A stretch of DNA of 64,000 nucleotides from NCBI GenBank assembly GCA_021769135.1, contig JAETTM010000016.1, forward strand, positions 1 to 64,000, written 5' to 3'. Shown piece after piece: positions 52,923 to 61,545 of the stretch (position 1 is the first letter of the stretch; every line of letters starts with the position of its first letter). Below the pieces are notes generated by a model. The model was not told the DNA's origin and did not search any database. It saw only the letters and a list, made by a program, of their open reading frames with translations. The translations under genes were made by a program, and so were the position numbers. Origin of the DNA: Lachnospiraceae bacterium (GTDB taxonomy: Bacteria; Bacillota; Clostridia; Lachnospirales; Lachnospiraceae).

Positions 52923-54433
52923 AAGACATAGAGAAAGCTCGCTCTAGCAGACAGAAATCGATTGACAAGAAAAAGAATATGGAAGAACGTCGTAGGTTTG
53001 GACAGTTTTCAACCCCCTATGAATTGGCAAAAGAAATAGTTTCATTTGGGCTTGGCCTTTTAGATACTGATGAAATTACATTTTTGGAACCGTGTATAGG
53101 AAGCGGTGCGTTTTATTCAGCCCTCTTAAATACAATAACTGATGATTATATTATTAAGTCCGCAACAGGAATAGAAATAGACTCTGTATATTTTGAATGT
53201 GCAAAAAGCCTTTGGTGCGATACGGGCATAAATATTATCAATGATAATTTTGCGGATGTAAAGCCTGATAGGAAGTATAATTTTGTTCTGACTAATCCGC
53301 CGTATGTACGTCACCATTACTTGGCGCAAGATGAAAAAAAACATTTAGAAGAAGCAGGAAAAAAAGAAACGGGAATTGCATTATCTGGATTGGCTGGATT
53401 ATACTGTCATTTTATTTTGTTAGCAAACAAATGGCTTGCCCCAAACGCTATATGCGGCTGGCTTGTTCCAAGTGAGTTTATGGACGTGAATTATGGTAGC
53501 GCAATGAAAGATTATTTGCTGAATCATGTTCATTTGCTTAGAGTACACCGCTATGACCCGGATAATTCTATGTTTTCAGATGCTTTAGTTTCATCTTGTG
53601 TTATATGGTTCAAAAATGAAGTTGTTGCTTATGATTATGATGTAGAATTTACTTTTAGCGGCACGCATAATAAACCGATGCAAAAAAAACAAGTAAAAAA
53701 ATCAGAATTGATGAAAGAGCGTAAATGGACGCGTTTCCCTAAAAAAGAAATACGAAGCGAAGAAATTGATGGGGCGACATTGGGAGATTTTTTTGAAATA
53801 AAACGAGGGCTTGCAACAGGAGATAACAATTTCTTTATTATGAGCCGGGATAAAATAGCAGAGTTGGGCATGGATATGTCATTTTTTAAGCCTATCCTGC
53901 CAAGTCCCAGATACTTGAAAACAAATTTTATAGGCTCCGATAGGAATGGGATACCGCAAATTGACCCGCAATATTTTTTGCTGGATTGTGTACTATCCGA
54001 ACAGGAACTTGAAAAAAAATCTCCTGCAACATGGGATTATTTGCAAAGCGGAGTAGAAAAAACAAGCAAAAAGTATCTTTGCAAGAGTAGAAAAAAATGG
54101 TATTGGCAGGAACAAAGAGAATCGACCTATTTTTTGTGCTCATATATGGGGCGGGGTAAAGGTAACAGTTCTCCTATTCGATTTATATTAAACCTATCAA
54201 AAGCAGTGGCAACCAATTCATATTTAATGCTTTACCCGAAAGCCCATTTACAACAGACTATTTTAGCAAAGCCCGATTCCGTGTATAAGATATGGGAAAT
54301 TCTCAAGAGTATTGATGGAAATGAGATTGAAGAAGAAGGACGCGTTTATGGAGGAGGACTAAAGAAAATTGAACCAAGAGAACTGGCAAAAGTTCCGTGC
54401 TGCGATTTGATAGACCTTTGCATGGCGAAATAA
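52880..54433 (+). CDS. N6-adenine DNA methyltransferase of the XamI R-M system
   Basis: 517 residues. FGQFSTPYELAKEIVSFGL and FLEPCIGSGAFYSALL form the AdoMet-binding motif I, and TNPPYVRHHYL is motif IV (NPPY) of N6-adenine methylases. A C-terminal target-recognition-like region follows (GATLGDFFEIKRGLATGDNNFF). It protects host sites from the overlapping XamI-type endonuclease. I use ATG 52880. A TTG at 52874 is also possible. The R-M pair is AT-rich and has no integrase next to it, suggesting past horizontal transfer. Confidence 0.9.
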   Translation: MGTQNKGHGTIRNLKDIEKARSSRQKSIDKKKNMEERRRFGQFSTPYELAKEIVSFGLGLLDTDEITFLEPCIGSGAFYSALLNTITDDYIIKSATGIEIDSVYFECAKSLWCDTGINIINDNFADVKPDRKYNFVLTNPPYVRHHYLAQDEKKHLEEAGKKETGIALSGLAGLYCHFILLANKWLAPNAICGWLVPSEFMDVNYGSAMKDYLLNHVHLLRVHRYDPDNSMFSDALVSSCVIWFKNEVVAYDYDVEFTFSGTHNKPMQKKQVKKSELMKERKWTRFPKKEIRSEEIDGATLGDFFEIKRGLATGDNNFFIMSRDKIAELGMDMSFFKPILPSPRYLKTNFIGSDRNGIPQIDPQYFLLDCVLSEQELEKKSPATWDYLQSGVEKTSKKYLCKSRKKWYWQEQRESTYFLCSYMGRGKGNSSPIRFILNLSKAVATNSYLMLYPKAHLQQTILAKPDSVYKIWEILKSIDGNEIEEEGRVYGGGLKKIEPRELAKVPCCDLIDLCMAK

Positions 54434-54530
54434 AACCAATATACGGAACTGCAAAGACTTATAAGAAGAGTTTCGGTTGTATAATTAATAAAAAAAACAT
54501 AAAAATATTAAATAATTATAAAGTTTTTAT

Positions 54531-54559
54531 TTGACATAAGGGTGCATTCATTCTATTAT
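54531..54559 (+). promoter_or_regulatory. Strong promoter of the ECF transporter operon
   Basis: TTGACA (54531-54536), 17 bases, TATTAT (54554-54559). This is near-consensus for the housekeeping sigma factor. The predicted start near 54566 leaves a leader of about 90 bases that contains hairpin element E. Confidence 0.8.
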
Positions 54560-54591
54560 GTATTATGTGGTGAAAAACTTAATACTTTTAC

Positions 54592-54650
54592 AAAAACAGC
54601 ATATTCCCGGAATGGCTTTTTATAGGAATATGCGGAACTGGAATAGGAGG
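54592..54650 (+). repeat. GGAACTGGAA hairpin element, copy E (short), in the ECF leader
   Basis: Shortened copy: AACAGCATATTCC ... GGAATATGCGGAACTGGAATAGGAGG. Outer stem GCATATTCC (54599-54607) / GGAATATGC (54625-54633) is perfect. The middle and inner stems of the full copies are deleted. The right end is the ribosome binding site of the S-component gene. Confidence 0.8.
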
Positions 54651-54658
54651 ACATACAT

Positions 54659-55234
54659 ATGTCAAAAGAAAAACGCAGTGTAAAATCTTTATTGTTAGGA
54701 ACATGGAATACGAAAACCATTGTGGGTATCGCTATCGGCGCAGCCTTGTTCGGGGTATTGATGGTATTTGGCGGCATCAGGGTGGCGACGAATACTTCCC
54801 TCACATCGGCAATGGTGGTAGTAGTGGTAGTAGGCGCTTTGTTTGGGCCTTTGGCAGCAGGGCTTGGAAATGTAATTGCGGATTTAATCAGCGGATATGG
54901 GTTCTGGTTTGACTGGTCTATCGGCAATGCAGTGCTTGGCTTTTTCGTAGGGCTTCTGCCTCTTTACGGCGCACGCATTGAGGAAGGCATTTTCCAGGTA
55001 AAGCATGCAATTATTTATACGATACTTTGCATTTTGGGCAATGCGCTGGCTTTCGGCATTGTAACGCCCATATTTACCGTACTGTTCTTCTCATCGGAGT
55101 TGACAATTACATGGATTCAGGCATTCAGCGCAATTATCTCCAATGCGTCCATATTGGTTATTATCGGGATTCCGGTATTGTTCCTGCTTGCCAAGAGAAA
55201 CGCTCGTGCCACTAATTTATCGAAGGAAGACTAA
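54659..55234 (+). CDS. ECF transporter S component (UPF0397/PF07155-like)
   Basis: 191 residues with five or six hydrophobic segments. TKTIVGIAIGAALFGVLMVFGG, VVVGALFGPLAAGLGNVIADLISGYGFWFDWSIGNAVLGFFVGLLP match the UPF0397 group of substrate-binding S components. It should bind a vitamin or related small molecule and associate with the EcfA/EcfT genes that follow. The substrate is not certain (riboflavin is the usual label but rests on weak evidence). AGGAGG is 8 bases upstream of ATG 54659. The stop overlaps the next start (TAATG). Confidence 0.88.
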   Translation: MSKEKRSVKSLLLGTWNTKTIVGIAIGAALFGVLMVFGGIRVATNTSLTSAMVVVVVVGALFGPLAAGLGNVIADLISGYGFWFDWSIGNAVLGFFVGLLPLYGARIEEGIFQVKHAIIYTILCILGNALAFGIVTPIFTVLFFSSELTITWIQAFSAIISNASILVIIGIPVLFLLAKRNARATNLSKED

Positions 55235-56937
55235 TGAAAACACCTGTTATTGAATTTAAAGATTTCAGCTTCCGTTACAAATCACAGACGGAAGAAACAT
55301 TGCATGATATTAATCTTACCATATACGAAGGGGAGAAGGTGCTGCTCCTTGGCTCCAGCGGAAGCGGGAAAACCACGCTGGGTAATTGCGTCAATGGGCT
55401 GATACCTTTTTCCTTTCCTGGCGAGATAAAAGGAAGCTGCAAGATATGCGGGAAGGAAACTCAGGAAGAAAGTATCTTTGCCATCAGCAGTTCTGTCGGC
55501 ACTGTGCAGCAGGATACGGATGCCCAGTTCGTGGGGCTGTCCGTAGGGGAAGATATCGCATTTTCCCTGGAAAATGATGCGGTGCCCAGGACAGAAATGC
55601 TTCCTAAGGTGGCCGGGGCAGCCAGGGTGGTGGGGATGGAGGAGTTCTTAGGGGAACTTCCCTACAGCCTGTCCGGCGGGCAGAAGCAGAAGGTGGCTTT
55701 GGCTGGAATTTTGCATAACAATGTAAAAATTCTTCTTTTTGATGAGCCATTGGCAGCCCTTGACCCGGCCATGGGAATGGCGGCGGTGGATTTAATCGAT
55801 CAGGTTTATAAGGCCCAGGAGAAGACTGTGCTGATTATTGAGCACAGGCTGGAAGATGTGCTGTACCGCCATGTGGACCGTATTATCCTGATGCACGAAG
55901 GGAGAATTCTGATGGATACTACGCCGGACGAACTGCTTTCCTCCGATATCCTGAAGGAAAAGGGCATCCGGGAACCTCTTTATATCAGTGCCCTGAAGCA
56001 TACGGGTATACGCTTTTCCGAAAAAGAGCATCTGGAAGATATTGAAGAACTGGATTATGAGAAGTATAAGGGGCCGCTGCAGCAGGCGTTCCATAATGTG
56101 AAAATCGAGCGGAGGGAACCGGAGGGGGAAATCCTGCTAAATGTGAAAAACGTGGATTTCTTTTACGGTGAGCATCAGGTATTGAAAGATGTCAGCTTTT
56201 CAGTCCGCAAAGGGGAGAGGATTTCCATTGTAGGTAAAAACGGCGCGGGAAAATCCACCATTGCCAGATTGATTTGCGGCATTATCCGTCCGAAAAGCGG
56301 GGAAGTGCAGCTGAAGGGCCAGAACTATATGAAAATGTCCATCCGTGAAATCGGCAGGATGGTAGGGTATGTAATGCAGAACCCGAACCAGATGATTGTG
56401 AAAGATATGATACGGGATGAGGTAGAGCTGGCTATGAAGCTGAACGGCTTCACCGAAGGCGTGGAAGAACGTTCGGAAGAAGTATTGAAGATGTGCGGGC
56501 TATATGCGATGCGCAACTGGCCGGTATCCGTGTTGAGTTATGGGCAGAAAAAACGAATTACCATTGCTTCGATTCTTATATTGAAGCCGGAAGTGATTAT
56601 CCTGGACGAGCCTACGGCGGGGCAGGATTACAAGCATTATACGGAGATTATGAATTTCCTGGAAGGGCTGAACCGGGATTATAATATTACGATTTTATTT
56701 ATTACCCATGATATGCATCTGGCCATCGAATATACGGATCGTTCCATCGTATTTGCCGATGGGGAATGCATCGCCGACGGGCCGGTTTATTCCGTGCTTT
56801 CCAATGACGATATTATCCGCAGGGCCAATCTGAAAAAGACTTCCTTGGTAACGCTGGCGGAGCATACGGGGCTGAATCCGGAAACCTTTATCTATAATTT
56901 TATCGAAACGGAAAGAAAGGCGAGACAAAATGGATGA
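55234..56937 (+). CDS. ECF transporter dual ATPase component
   Basis: 567 residues containing two complete ABC ATPase domains in tandem. Domain 1 has Walker A GSSGSGKTT (about residue 39), signature LSGGQKQK (about 146) and Walker B ILLFDEP. Domain 2 has Walker A GKNGAGKST (about 333), signature LSYGQKKR (about 433) and Walker B VIILDEP. The fused pair replaces separate EcfA and EcfA' subunits, as in YkoD-type systems. The start overlaps the previous stop, and EcfT overlaps its end. Confidence 0.95.
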   Translation: MKTPVIEFKDFSFRYKSQTEETLHDINLTIYEGEKVLLLGSSGSGKTTLGNCVNGLIPFSFPGEIKGSCKICGKETQEESIFAISSSVGTVQQDTDAQFVGLSVGEDIAFSLENDAVPRTEMLPKVAGAARVVGMEEFLGELPYSLSGGQKQKVALAGILHNNVKILLFDEPLAALDPAMGMAAVDLIDQVYKAQEKTVLIIEHRLEDVLYRHVDRIILMHEGRILMDTTPDELLSSDILKEKGIREPLYISALKHTGIRFSEKEHLEDIEELDYEKYKGPLQQAFHNVKIERREPEGEILLNVKNVDFFYGEHQVLKDVSFSVRKGERISIVGKNGAGKSTIARLICGIIRPKSGEVQLKGQNYMKMSIREIGRMVGYVMQNPNQMIVKDMIRDEVELAMKLNGFTEGVEERSEEVLKMCGLYAMRNWPVSVLSYGQKKRITIASILILKPEVIILDEPTAGQDYKHYTEIMNFLEGLNRDYNITILFITHDMHLAIEYTDRSIVFADGECIADGPVYSVLSNDDIIRRANLKKTSLVTLAEHTGLNPETFIYNFIETERKARQNG

Positions 56938-57787
56938 TAAGCGTTTATTTGTGAATACTACTCCTGGAAACCGTTTCTTGGATAAATTGACCGGAAAAAC
57001 AAAAGTGAGGACATTCCTGATTTTAATAGTGCTTTTGATTGCCACCTGGGATATCAGGGTGATTCTCCCCTTTTTTATACTGAGCTGGATTGCCTTGATT
57101 TCGTTGAAGCCGGACTGGAAAAAAGTATGGGGGGTTATGGCTTTTGTGGTGGTGATGAACCTTTTCAACCTTTTTCTTGTATGGGTGGTCAGGCCGGATT
57201 ACGGGCTGAGCATATGCGGCGCTTCTACGGTTATTTTTAAATTTACGGATTTTTACATTATAACATCGGAAACGCTGTGGTATTTCATGGTGCGTTTCCT
57301 AAAGCTATTGGGAACCTTTACCATATCGCTGACCTTTATCCAGTGCATTACGCCCAGCGAAATGGCGGCAGGCTTGTACTCCTGCAAAGTTCCTTATAAA
57401 GTATGTACGATTTTTTCCATCGCCTTCCGTTATATTCCGGATATCAGCCGCGATTTCCACAGCATTAAGATATCCATGCAGATGCGGGGGATGGAATTGG
57501 ACTCCGAGAAAACGAGCCTGTGGACGCGTTTAAAACAGAATGTCCTGATTCTGGTGCCTTTGATTATTACTTCCTTTGACAGGGTGGGAAATATCGCAAA
57601 CGGTATGGACCTTAGAGGATACGGGAAAAATAAGACGCGCACTTATTATGCGGAGCACGAAGAGGGGCCGGGCGATAAGAAGATGAAAGTAGTTTATATG
57701 CTGTTCTTTGCAATTATGGTTTTTGTTATTATCTGGCGGGTTTTCTTCCCGGGAGAATATGAGGTTTGGTGCCCATGGGTAAGTTAA
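56930..57787 (+). CDS. ECF transporter T component
   Basis: 285 residues with several membrane segments. The family's Ala-Arg-Gly-like coupling motifs appear as QMRGMELDSEKTSLW and NGMDLRGYGKN, which contact the ATPases. It overlaps the ATPase gene by 8 bases and the peptidase start by about 12, so the whole transporter and peptidase are one transcription unit. Confidence 0.9.
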   Translation: MDDKRLFVNTTPGNRFLDKLTGKTKVRTFLILIVLLIATWDIRVILPFFILSWIALISLKPDWKKVWGVMAFVVVMNLFNLFLVWVVRPDYGLSICGASTVIFKFTDFYIITSETLWYFMVRFLKLLGTFTISLTFIQCITPSEMAAGLYSCKVPYKVCTIFSIAFRYIPDISRDFHSIKISMQMRGMELDSEKTSLWTRLKQNVLILVPLIITSFDRVGNIANGMDLRGYGKNKTRTYYAEHEEGPGDKKMKVVYMLFFAIMVFVIIWRVFFPGEYEVWCPWVS

Positions 57788-59127
57788 ATTTTGAAAAGAT
57801 TTTTATGGATTCTTTAGGGGAGTTGCAGGAACTTCTGCAAATCCCCTCTGTATTTGATGAAAAAACAGTTTCTGAGCAAATGCCCTATGGGGAGGGAGTC
57901 TGGCGCGCATTGGATTATATGCGCCGGATGGCTTTTCAGGACGGTTTTGAAATATTGGAATACGATAACCATGCTATCGCGGTTCGGATTGAGCCAAAGG
58001 AAACGCGGGTGGATGTGGTTTCCCATCTGGACGTGGTGGAACCCGGCGAAGGATGGGAATGGGAGCCTTTTTGCGGGGCGGTGGAAGACGGATACTTGAT
58101 TGGACGCGGCACGGAGGATATGAAAGTTTGTGCCTGGCTTACCTATTTGGCGCTGCGTATGATAAAGGAGCAGAACCTGCCCTTAGCCCGTGAAATACGC
58201 CTCGTATTCGGATGTGACGAAGAGCGGACGATGGCGGATATGTTCCATTATGTGGATAAGGCCGGCAAACCGGAATTCGCCTTTACACCGGACGGCTGTT
58301 TCCCCATGTCCATCGGGGAAAAAGGGGCGTTGATGTGGAGGCTGACCGGGAGCTATCAGGGAGCCTGCAAGTGGTTTCGGGGTGGCGTGCAATGCAATGT
58401 GATTCCGCCTGCCGCCAGTGCATGTATTTTGGACGCTTCTTTGGAAGAGGAATTTCGGGCATATATTGCGGGGAAGGGCTATGATATTTCCTGCGCAATG
58501 GAAAACGGGGAGCTGATTTTGGAATCCCGCGGGCAGGCGGCGCATGCTTCCATGCCCCATCTGGGTCATAGCGCGGTGACGGATTTGCTGGATGTGATTG
58601 CCGGAGTGACAGGGGATGCGATGCTGGGCAGCCTTTACCGCTGCTTTGCGGATCCTTATGGTTCCGGCATTGGCTTGAAGACGAAAGATGATTCCATGGG
58701 GGATTTTACGGTAAGCTTAGGGGTGCTTAGGATAGAAGAAGGGCATTTATACGGGGAAGTGGACGGAAGATACCCTTATGGGATTACGTCCGGGGAAGCG
58801 ACAGAGCATGTGGAAAAGGAATGTGCGGCGGAAGTGTTCCTTGATTATGATGCTGCCCCGAACCTTTGCGGGAAGGATGACCCTTTTGTCCGGGAATTGC
58901 TTGCCGTTTACCGGGAAAAGACGGGGGATTTTTCGGAGCCAGCGATATCCAGCGGCGTGTCCTACAGCAAAGTGTTCGGGCATTGCGTGGCTTTTGGCCC
59001 TGTTGACAAGCCGGAGGAATATCTGGCACATCAAGCGAACGAGAAAATTTCTTTAGACAGGTGCGTGAAGCTGCTGGAGATTTATTATGATGCAATTTAC
59101 AGAATTGCAGCTTTGGAAAACGGATAA
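57775..59127 (+). CDS. M20-family metallopeptidase (PepV-like)
   Basis: About 450 residues. The metal-ligand blocks of M20 peptidases are present: VSHLDVVEPGEGW (His-x-Asp), GRGTEDMK (Asp), CDEER (the Glu-Glu pair) and FTPDGCFPMSIGEKG. The substrate-side His lies in the C-terminal half. Dipeptidases of the PepV type are close. The first zinc His is intact, so activity is likely. Start ATG 57775 is preferred to TTG 57766. It overlaps EcfT by 13 bases, so translational coupling is probable, suggesting that it acts on or after uptake of the ECF substrate. Confidence 0.88.
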   Translation: MGKLNFEKIFMDSLGELQELLQIPSVFDEKTVSEQMPYGEGVWRALDYMRRMAFQDGFEILEYDNHAIAVRIEPKETRVDVVSHLDVVEPGEGWEWEPFCGAVEDGYLIGRGTEDMKVCAWLTYLALRMIKEQNLPLAREIRLVFGCDEERTMADMFHYVDKAGKPEFAFTPDGCFPMSIGEKGALMWRLTGSYQGACKWFRGGVQCNVIPPAASACILDASLEEEFRAYIAGKGYDISCAMENGELILESRGQAAHASMPHLGHSAVTDLLDVIAGVTGDAMLGSLYRCFADPYGSGIGLKTKDDSMGDFTVSLGVLRIEEGHLYGEVDGRYPYGITSGEATEHVEKECAAEVFLDYDAAPNLCGKDDPFVRELLAVYREKTGDFSEPAISSGVSYSKVFGHCVAFGPVDKPEEYLAHQANEKISLDRCVKLLEIYYDAIYRIAALENG

Positions 59128-59132
59128 TAGGC

Positions 59133-59332
59133 GATTGCGAAACTCAGTGGTTTTGCACCTGTCATTGTGCAACTTGTATATTCCAACACAGACGCGCTTT
59201 CGCTCCACGATTACCGTAACGGTACGTAAGCTGCCAAAATACGGCAGCTAAGTACCGACGGTAATCAAGGGTCTGCTTATGGAATATACAAGCTGCACAA
59301 TTCGTAACTGGAAAATGACAGTTTCGCAATAA
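59133..59332. repeat. Large imperfect palindrome between peptidase and SAM hydrolase genes
   Basis: ATTGCGAAACT at the left pairs with AGTTTCGCAAT at the right. Further inside GCAACTTGTATATTCCA / TGGAATATACAAGCTGC, GATTACCGT / ACGGTAATC, GGTAC / GTACC and GCTGCC / GGCAGC also pair. The element spans about 200 bases with a very short loop. It has no coding capacity and is unrelated in sequence to the palindrome at 48544. Confidence 0.75.
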
Positions 59333-59371
59333 TCTAGAAATAGATAATAACGAAAGGAGAATCAGCAGAGC

Positions 59372-60229
59372 ATGAAACCTTGCATTTTACTACAGACAGA
59401 CTTTTCCCTGACCTGGAGCGCTGTGGCCAGTATGAAGGGGGTGATTAAAATCGTGGATCCTGCATTGGATGTGCAGGATATTTGCCATGAAATTAAGAAC
59501 TTCGACCCCTGGGAAGCCAGCATGTCTTTGAATACGGTAGAACCTTACTGGCCGAAGGGAAGCATCTTCGTATCGGTGGTGGATCCTGGCGTGGGAACGG
59601 AAAGGAAAGCCAGCGTTGCCCTGCTCAATGACGGAAATTATGTGGTGACTCCTGACAATGGAACTCTGACCCACCTGTTCCATAGGGTAGGGGTGAAAGA
59701 AATCAGGGAAATCGATGAAACAGTAAACCGTTATCGGGCGCAGGAAGAGGTTTCAGTATTCCATGGCAGGGATATTTTCGCTTACTGTGCGGCCAGGCTG
59801 GCCAGCGGATGCATTACCTTCGAACAGGTAGGAAGGGAATATCCTGTGGAGAAAATTGTAATCTGTGAGGAATATCATAAGAGGCCTGTTCTGGGGAACC
59901 GCAGTGCCAACGGCTTCATCCAGTCCGGACTGAAGCATTTCGGCGGCATACAGATAAATATTACAAATGAAGAATGGAAGCAATGCGGTTTTCGGCTGGG
60001 AGATATAGTGCATACGACCATTACCCATAATGGCCGGACGGTGTTCGAAAATGATATTTTGTATCATGAAGCTTTCGGCTGCGTGGAAAAATCGGAGCCT
60101 ATTTTGTACTGCGGGTCATCCAGATATTTGTGCCTGGACTGCAATATGGACAATTTCATGCGGAAATACGGGATTGAGTCCGGCAAAGAGTGGGAAATCG
60201 CTTTCGCGGTCAGAAAGATGCAATTGTAA
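59372..60229 (+). CDS. SAM hydrolase (adenosyl-forming; DUF62 family)
   Basis: 285 residues of the SAM hydroxide adenosyltransferase group, which splits S-adenosylmethionine with water to adenosine and methionine. LLQTDF near the N-terminus, the Asp-rich VVDPGVGTERKA loop, TPDNGTLTHLF and the C-terminal beta-barrel domain (NPFTYGD-like GFRLGDIVHTTI) match the family. It follows the ECF-peptidase operon after the palindrome and has its own ribosome binding site (AAAGGAG). The functional link to the transporter is inferred from position only. Confidence 0.9.
   Translation: MKPCILLQTDFSLTWSAVASMKGVIKIVDPALDVQDICHEIKNFDPWEASMSLNTVEPYWPKGSIFVSVVDPGVGTERKASVALLNDGNYVVTPDNGTLTHLFHRVGVKEIREIDETVNRYRAQEEVSVFHGRDIFAYCAARLASGCITFEQVGREYPVEKIVICEEYHKRPVLGNRSANGFIQSGLKHFGGIQINITNEEWKQCGFRLGDIVHTTITHNGRTVFENDILYHEAFGCVEKSEPILYCGSSRYLCLDCNMDNFMRKYGIESGKEWEIAFAVRKMQL
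60000..60012 (+). other. SAM hydrolase C-terminal domain marker
   Basis: The codons here encode the GFRLGDIV-type turn of the C-terminal beta-barrel domain in the SAM hydrolase, listed only to anchor the domain boundary near residue 205. Confidence 0.3.
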
Positions 60230-60303
60230 CAGTTCAGCCCATGAGAATGTGCAGCGTCCGCCGCCATTAACTAAATGACATTGGAGGCTGAACTGTTACA
60301 TGC
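60226..60303. terminator. Bidirectional terminator-like palindrome
   Basis: TGTAACAGTTCAGCC (60227-60241) pairs perfectly with GGCTGAACTGTTACA (60287-60301), with an inner AATGT/ACATT pair. It lies between the convergent SAM hydrolase and DUF5050 genes. Right flank lacks a long T-run. Confidence 0.65.
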
Positions 60304-60305
60304 AA

Positions 60306-61346
60306 TTACTTTTTGTTTATCTCCCGGATTGCCGCATCCTCCGCGGCGTCAAAAGTAGAAACCTGGACGGAGCCGTATAAGGGTGTGCGGTACATGGGCA
60401 CGCTGGAATCAAAGGCGTTGAAATAAACGTAATTGGAAACGATATTAATGTTGGAGTAATTGCCCGGCGCAACCATTTCAACCCCGCTGCCGTCAATGAA
60501 CATGCGCATAAGGGCGGGCTCTGTCTGGGAATTCTTTTGATAATAAATATAATCCCCATAAATGTTATAGGTATCCACCCGGTCGTTGGTAAGCACTTCC
60601 ACGCTGTTTTGGGAAGGAAGGTAGCGGCACAGGCGGTAATTGTTCCCGATATCCATATAATAAAAATACCCGTTATAATATATGGGATTCCATACATTTC
60701 CCTCCCATACTACGGAGATGGAATCGTTTGACGGATTTAAAGAATAAAGATAATGGTCTTTCTGGGTTCCGTTAAAATACATCATCCCATCTACAATACA
60801 TGCGGGGTTAACCATGAAATCCGTAATCCTTGTATCTTCCGATTTGTCGATTTTGATTTTAAACAGTTCCGTACCGTTTTCATTATAATTGTCAAAATTC
60901 TGGTAATAGAGGTAATTGCCGCAAAGCTGAAGGGCAATCGCATTCCCTCTTTTCAGGCATTTGGCATTTTTGCCGTTTAATTTGCTGCGGTAAATCCCGT
61001 AATTCCGCTGCACGAATTTATCCCCGGTCTGTCCGCTGTCTAAAAAGTAGTAGAGGTAATGGGAATCCGCATTAATAGAAGTCACTCCGGAAGTGGTCAG
61101 CTTTTTCATTTGGGAATCGTCCGGATTCATGGAGTACAGGCAGCCGTTATCATAGGCATTGGAAAAATAAATGACCCCGTCCGATTCGCAGAAAAGCCCT
61201 TTGTTGTTCAGATTCCCGGCAGTATTTCCGGTGACATAGCCGCTATTCATCTGTACCTTTTGCGTGATATACATAACCGTGAAGCCGATGATGATAATGG
61301 CGGCCGATATAATAAGAATAATGATTAGTTTAGCCCTATCCTTCAT
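60306..61346 (-). CDS. DUF5050-type membrane-anchored beta-propeller protein
   Basis: About 346 residues from MKDRAKLI (61346). The ATG four codons upstream has AAAGGA too close to it, and the track's longer start lacks support. One N-terminal membrane anchor (LIIILIISAAIIIIGFTVMYI) is followed by repeated YLYYxxx-type units (DSHYLYYFLDSG, CGNYLYYQNFD, VDGMMYFNG, YNGYFYYMD, YGDYIYYQKN), a pattern of the DUF5050/PF16472 six- or seven-bladed propeller. It would face outside the cell. The role is unknown. Similar proteins are common and paralogous in Lachnospiraceae. Confidence 0.82.
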   Translation of the reverse strand: MKDRAKLIIILIISAAIIIIGFTVMYITQKVQMNSGYVTGNTAGNLNNKGLFCESDGVIYFSNAYDNGCLYSMNPDDSQMKKLTTSGVTSINADSHYLYYFLDSGQTGDKFVQRNYGIYRSKLNGKNAKCLKRGNAIALQLCGNYLYYQNFDNYNENGTELFKIKIDKSEDTRITDFMVNPACIVDGMMYFNGTQKDHYLYSLNPSNDSISVVWEGNVWNPIYYNGYFYYMDIGNNYRLCRYLPSQNSVEVLTNDRVDTYNIYGDYIYYQKNSQTEPALMRMFIDGSGVEMVAPGNYSNINIVSNYVYFNAFDSSVPMYRTPLYGSVQVSTFDAAEDAAIREINKK

Positions 61347-61471
61347 AGAAATTACCATTTCCTTTCCATAATTTATGCAAACTTTGTGCCATAGACATAA
61401 AGCCATAATACCGAATTTTTGGCGGCCTGGCAGAACTGTTTTATATAAATAAATTATAAGCCTTTCTTCAC

Positions 61472-61498
61472 TTGCTATCAAGTGTGTTTTGGTATAAG
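61472..61498 (+). promoter_or_regulatory. Possible promoter of pheA
   Basis: TTGCTA (61472) and TATAAG (61493) with a TG extension and a 15-base spacer, about 50 bases before pheA. The spacing is short, so this is a weak call. Confidence 0.3.
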
Positions 61499-61545
61499 AT
61501 TAAATTTAATGTAACAATTGTTATCGCGTGAAAGGAATAAGAGGC

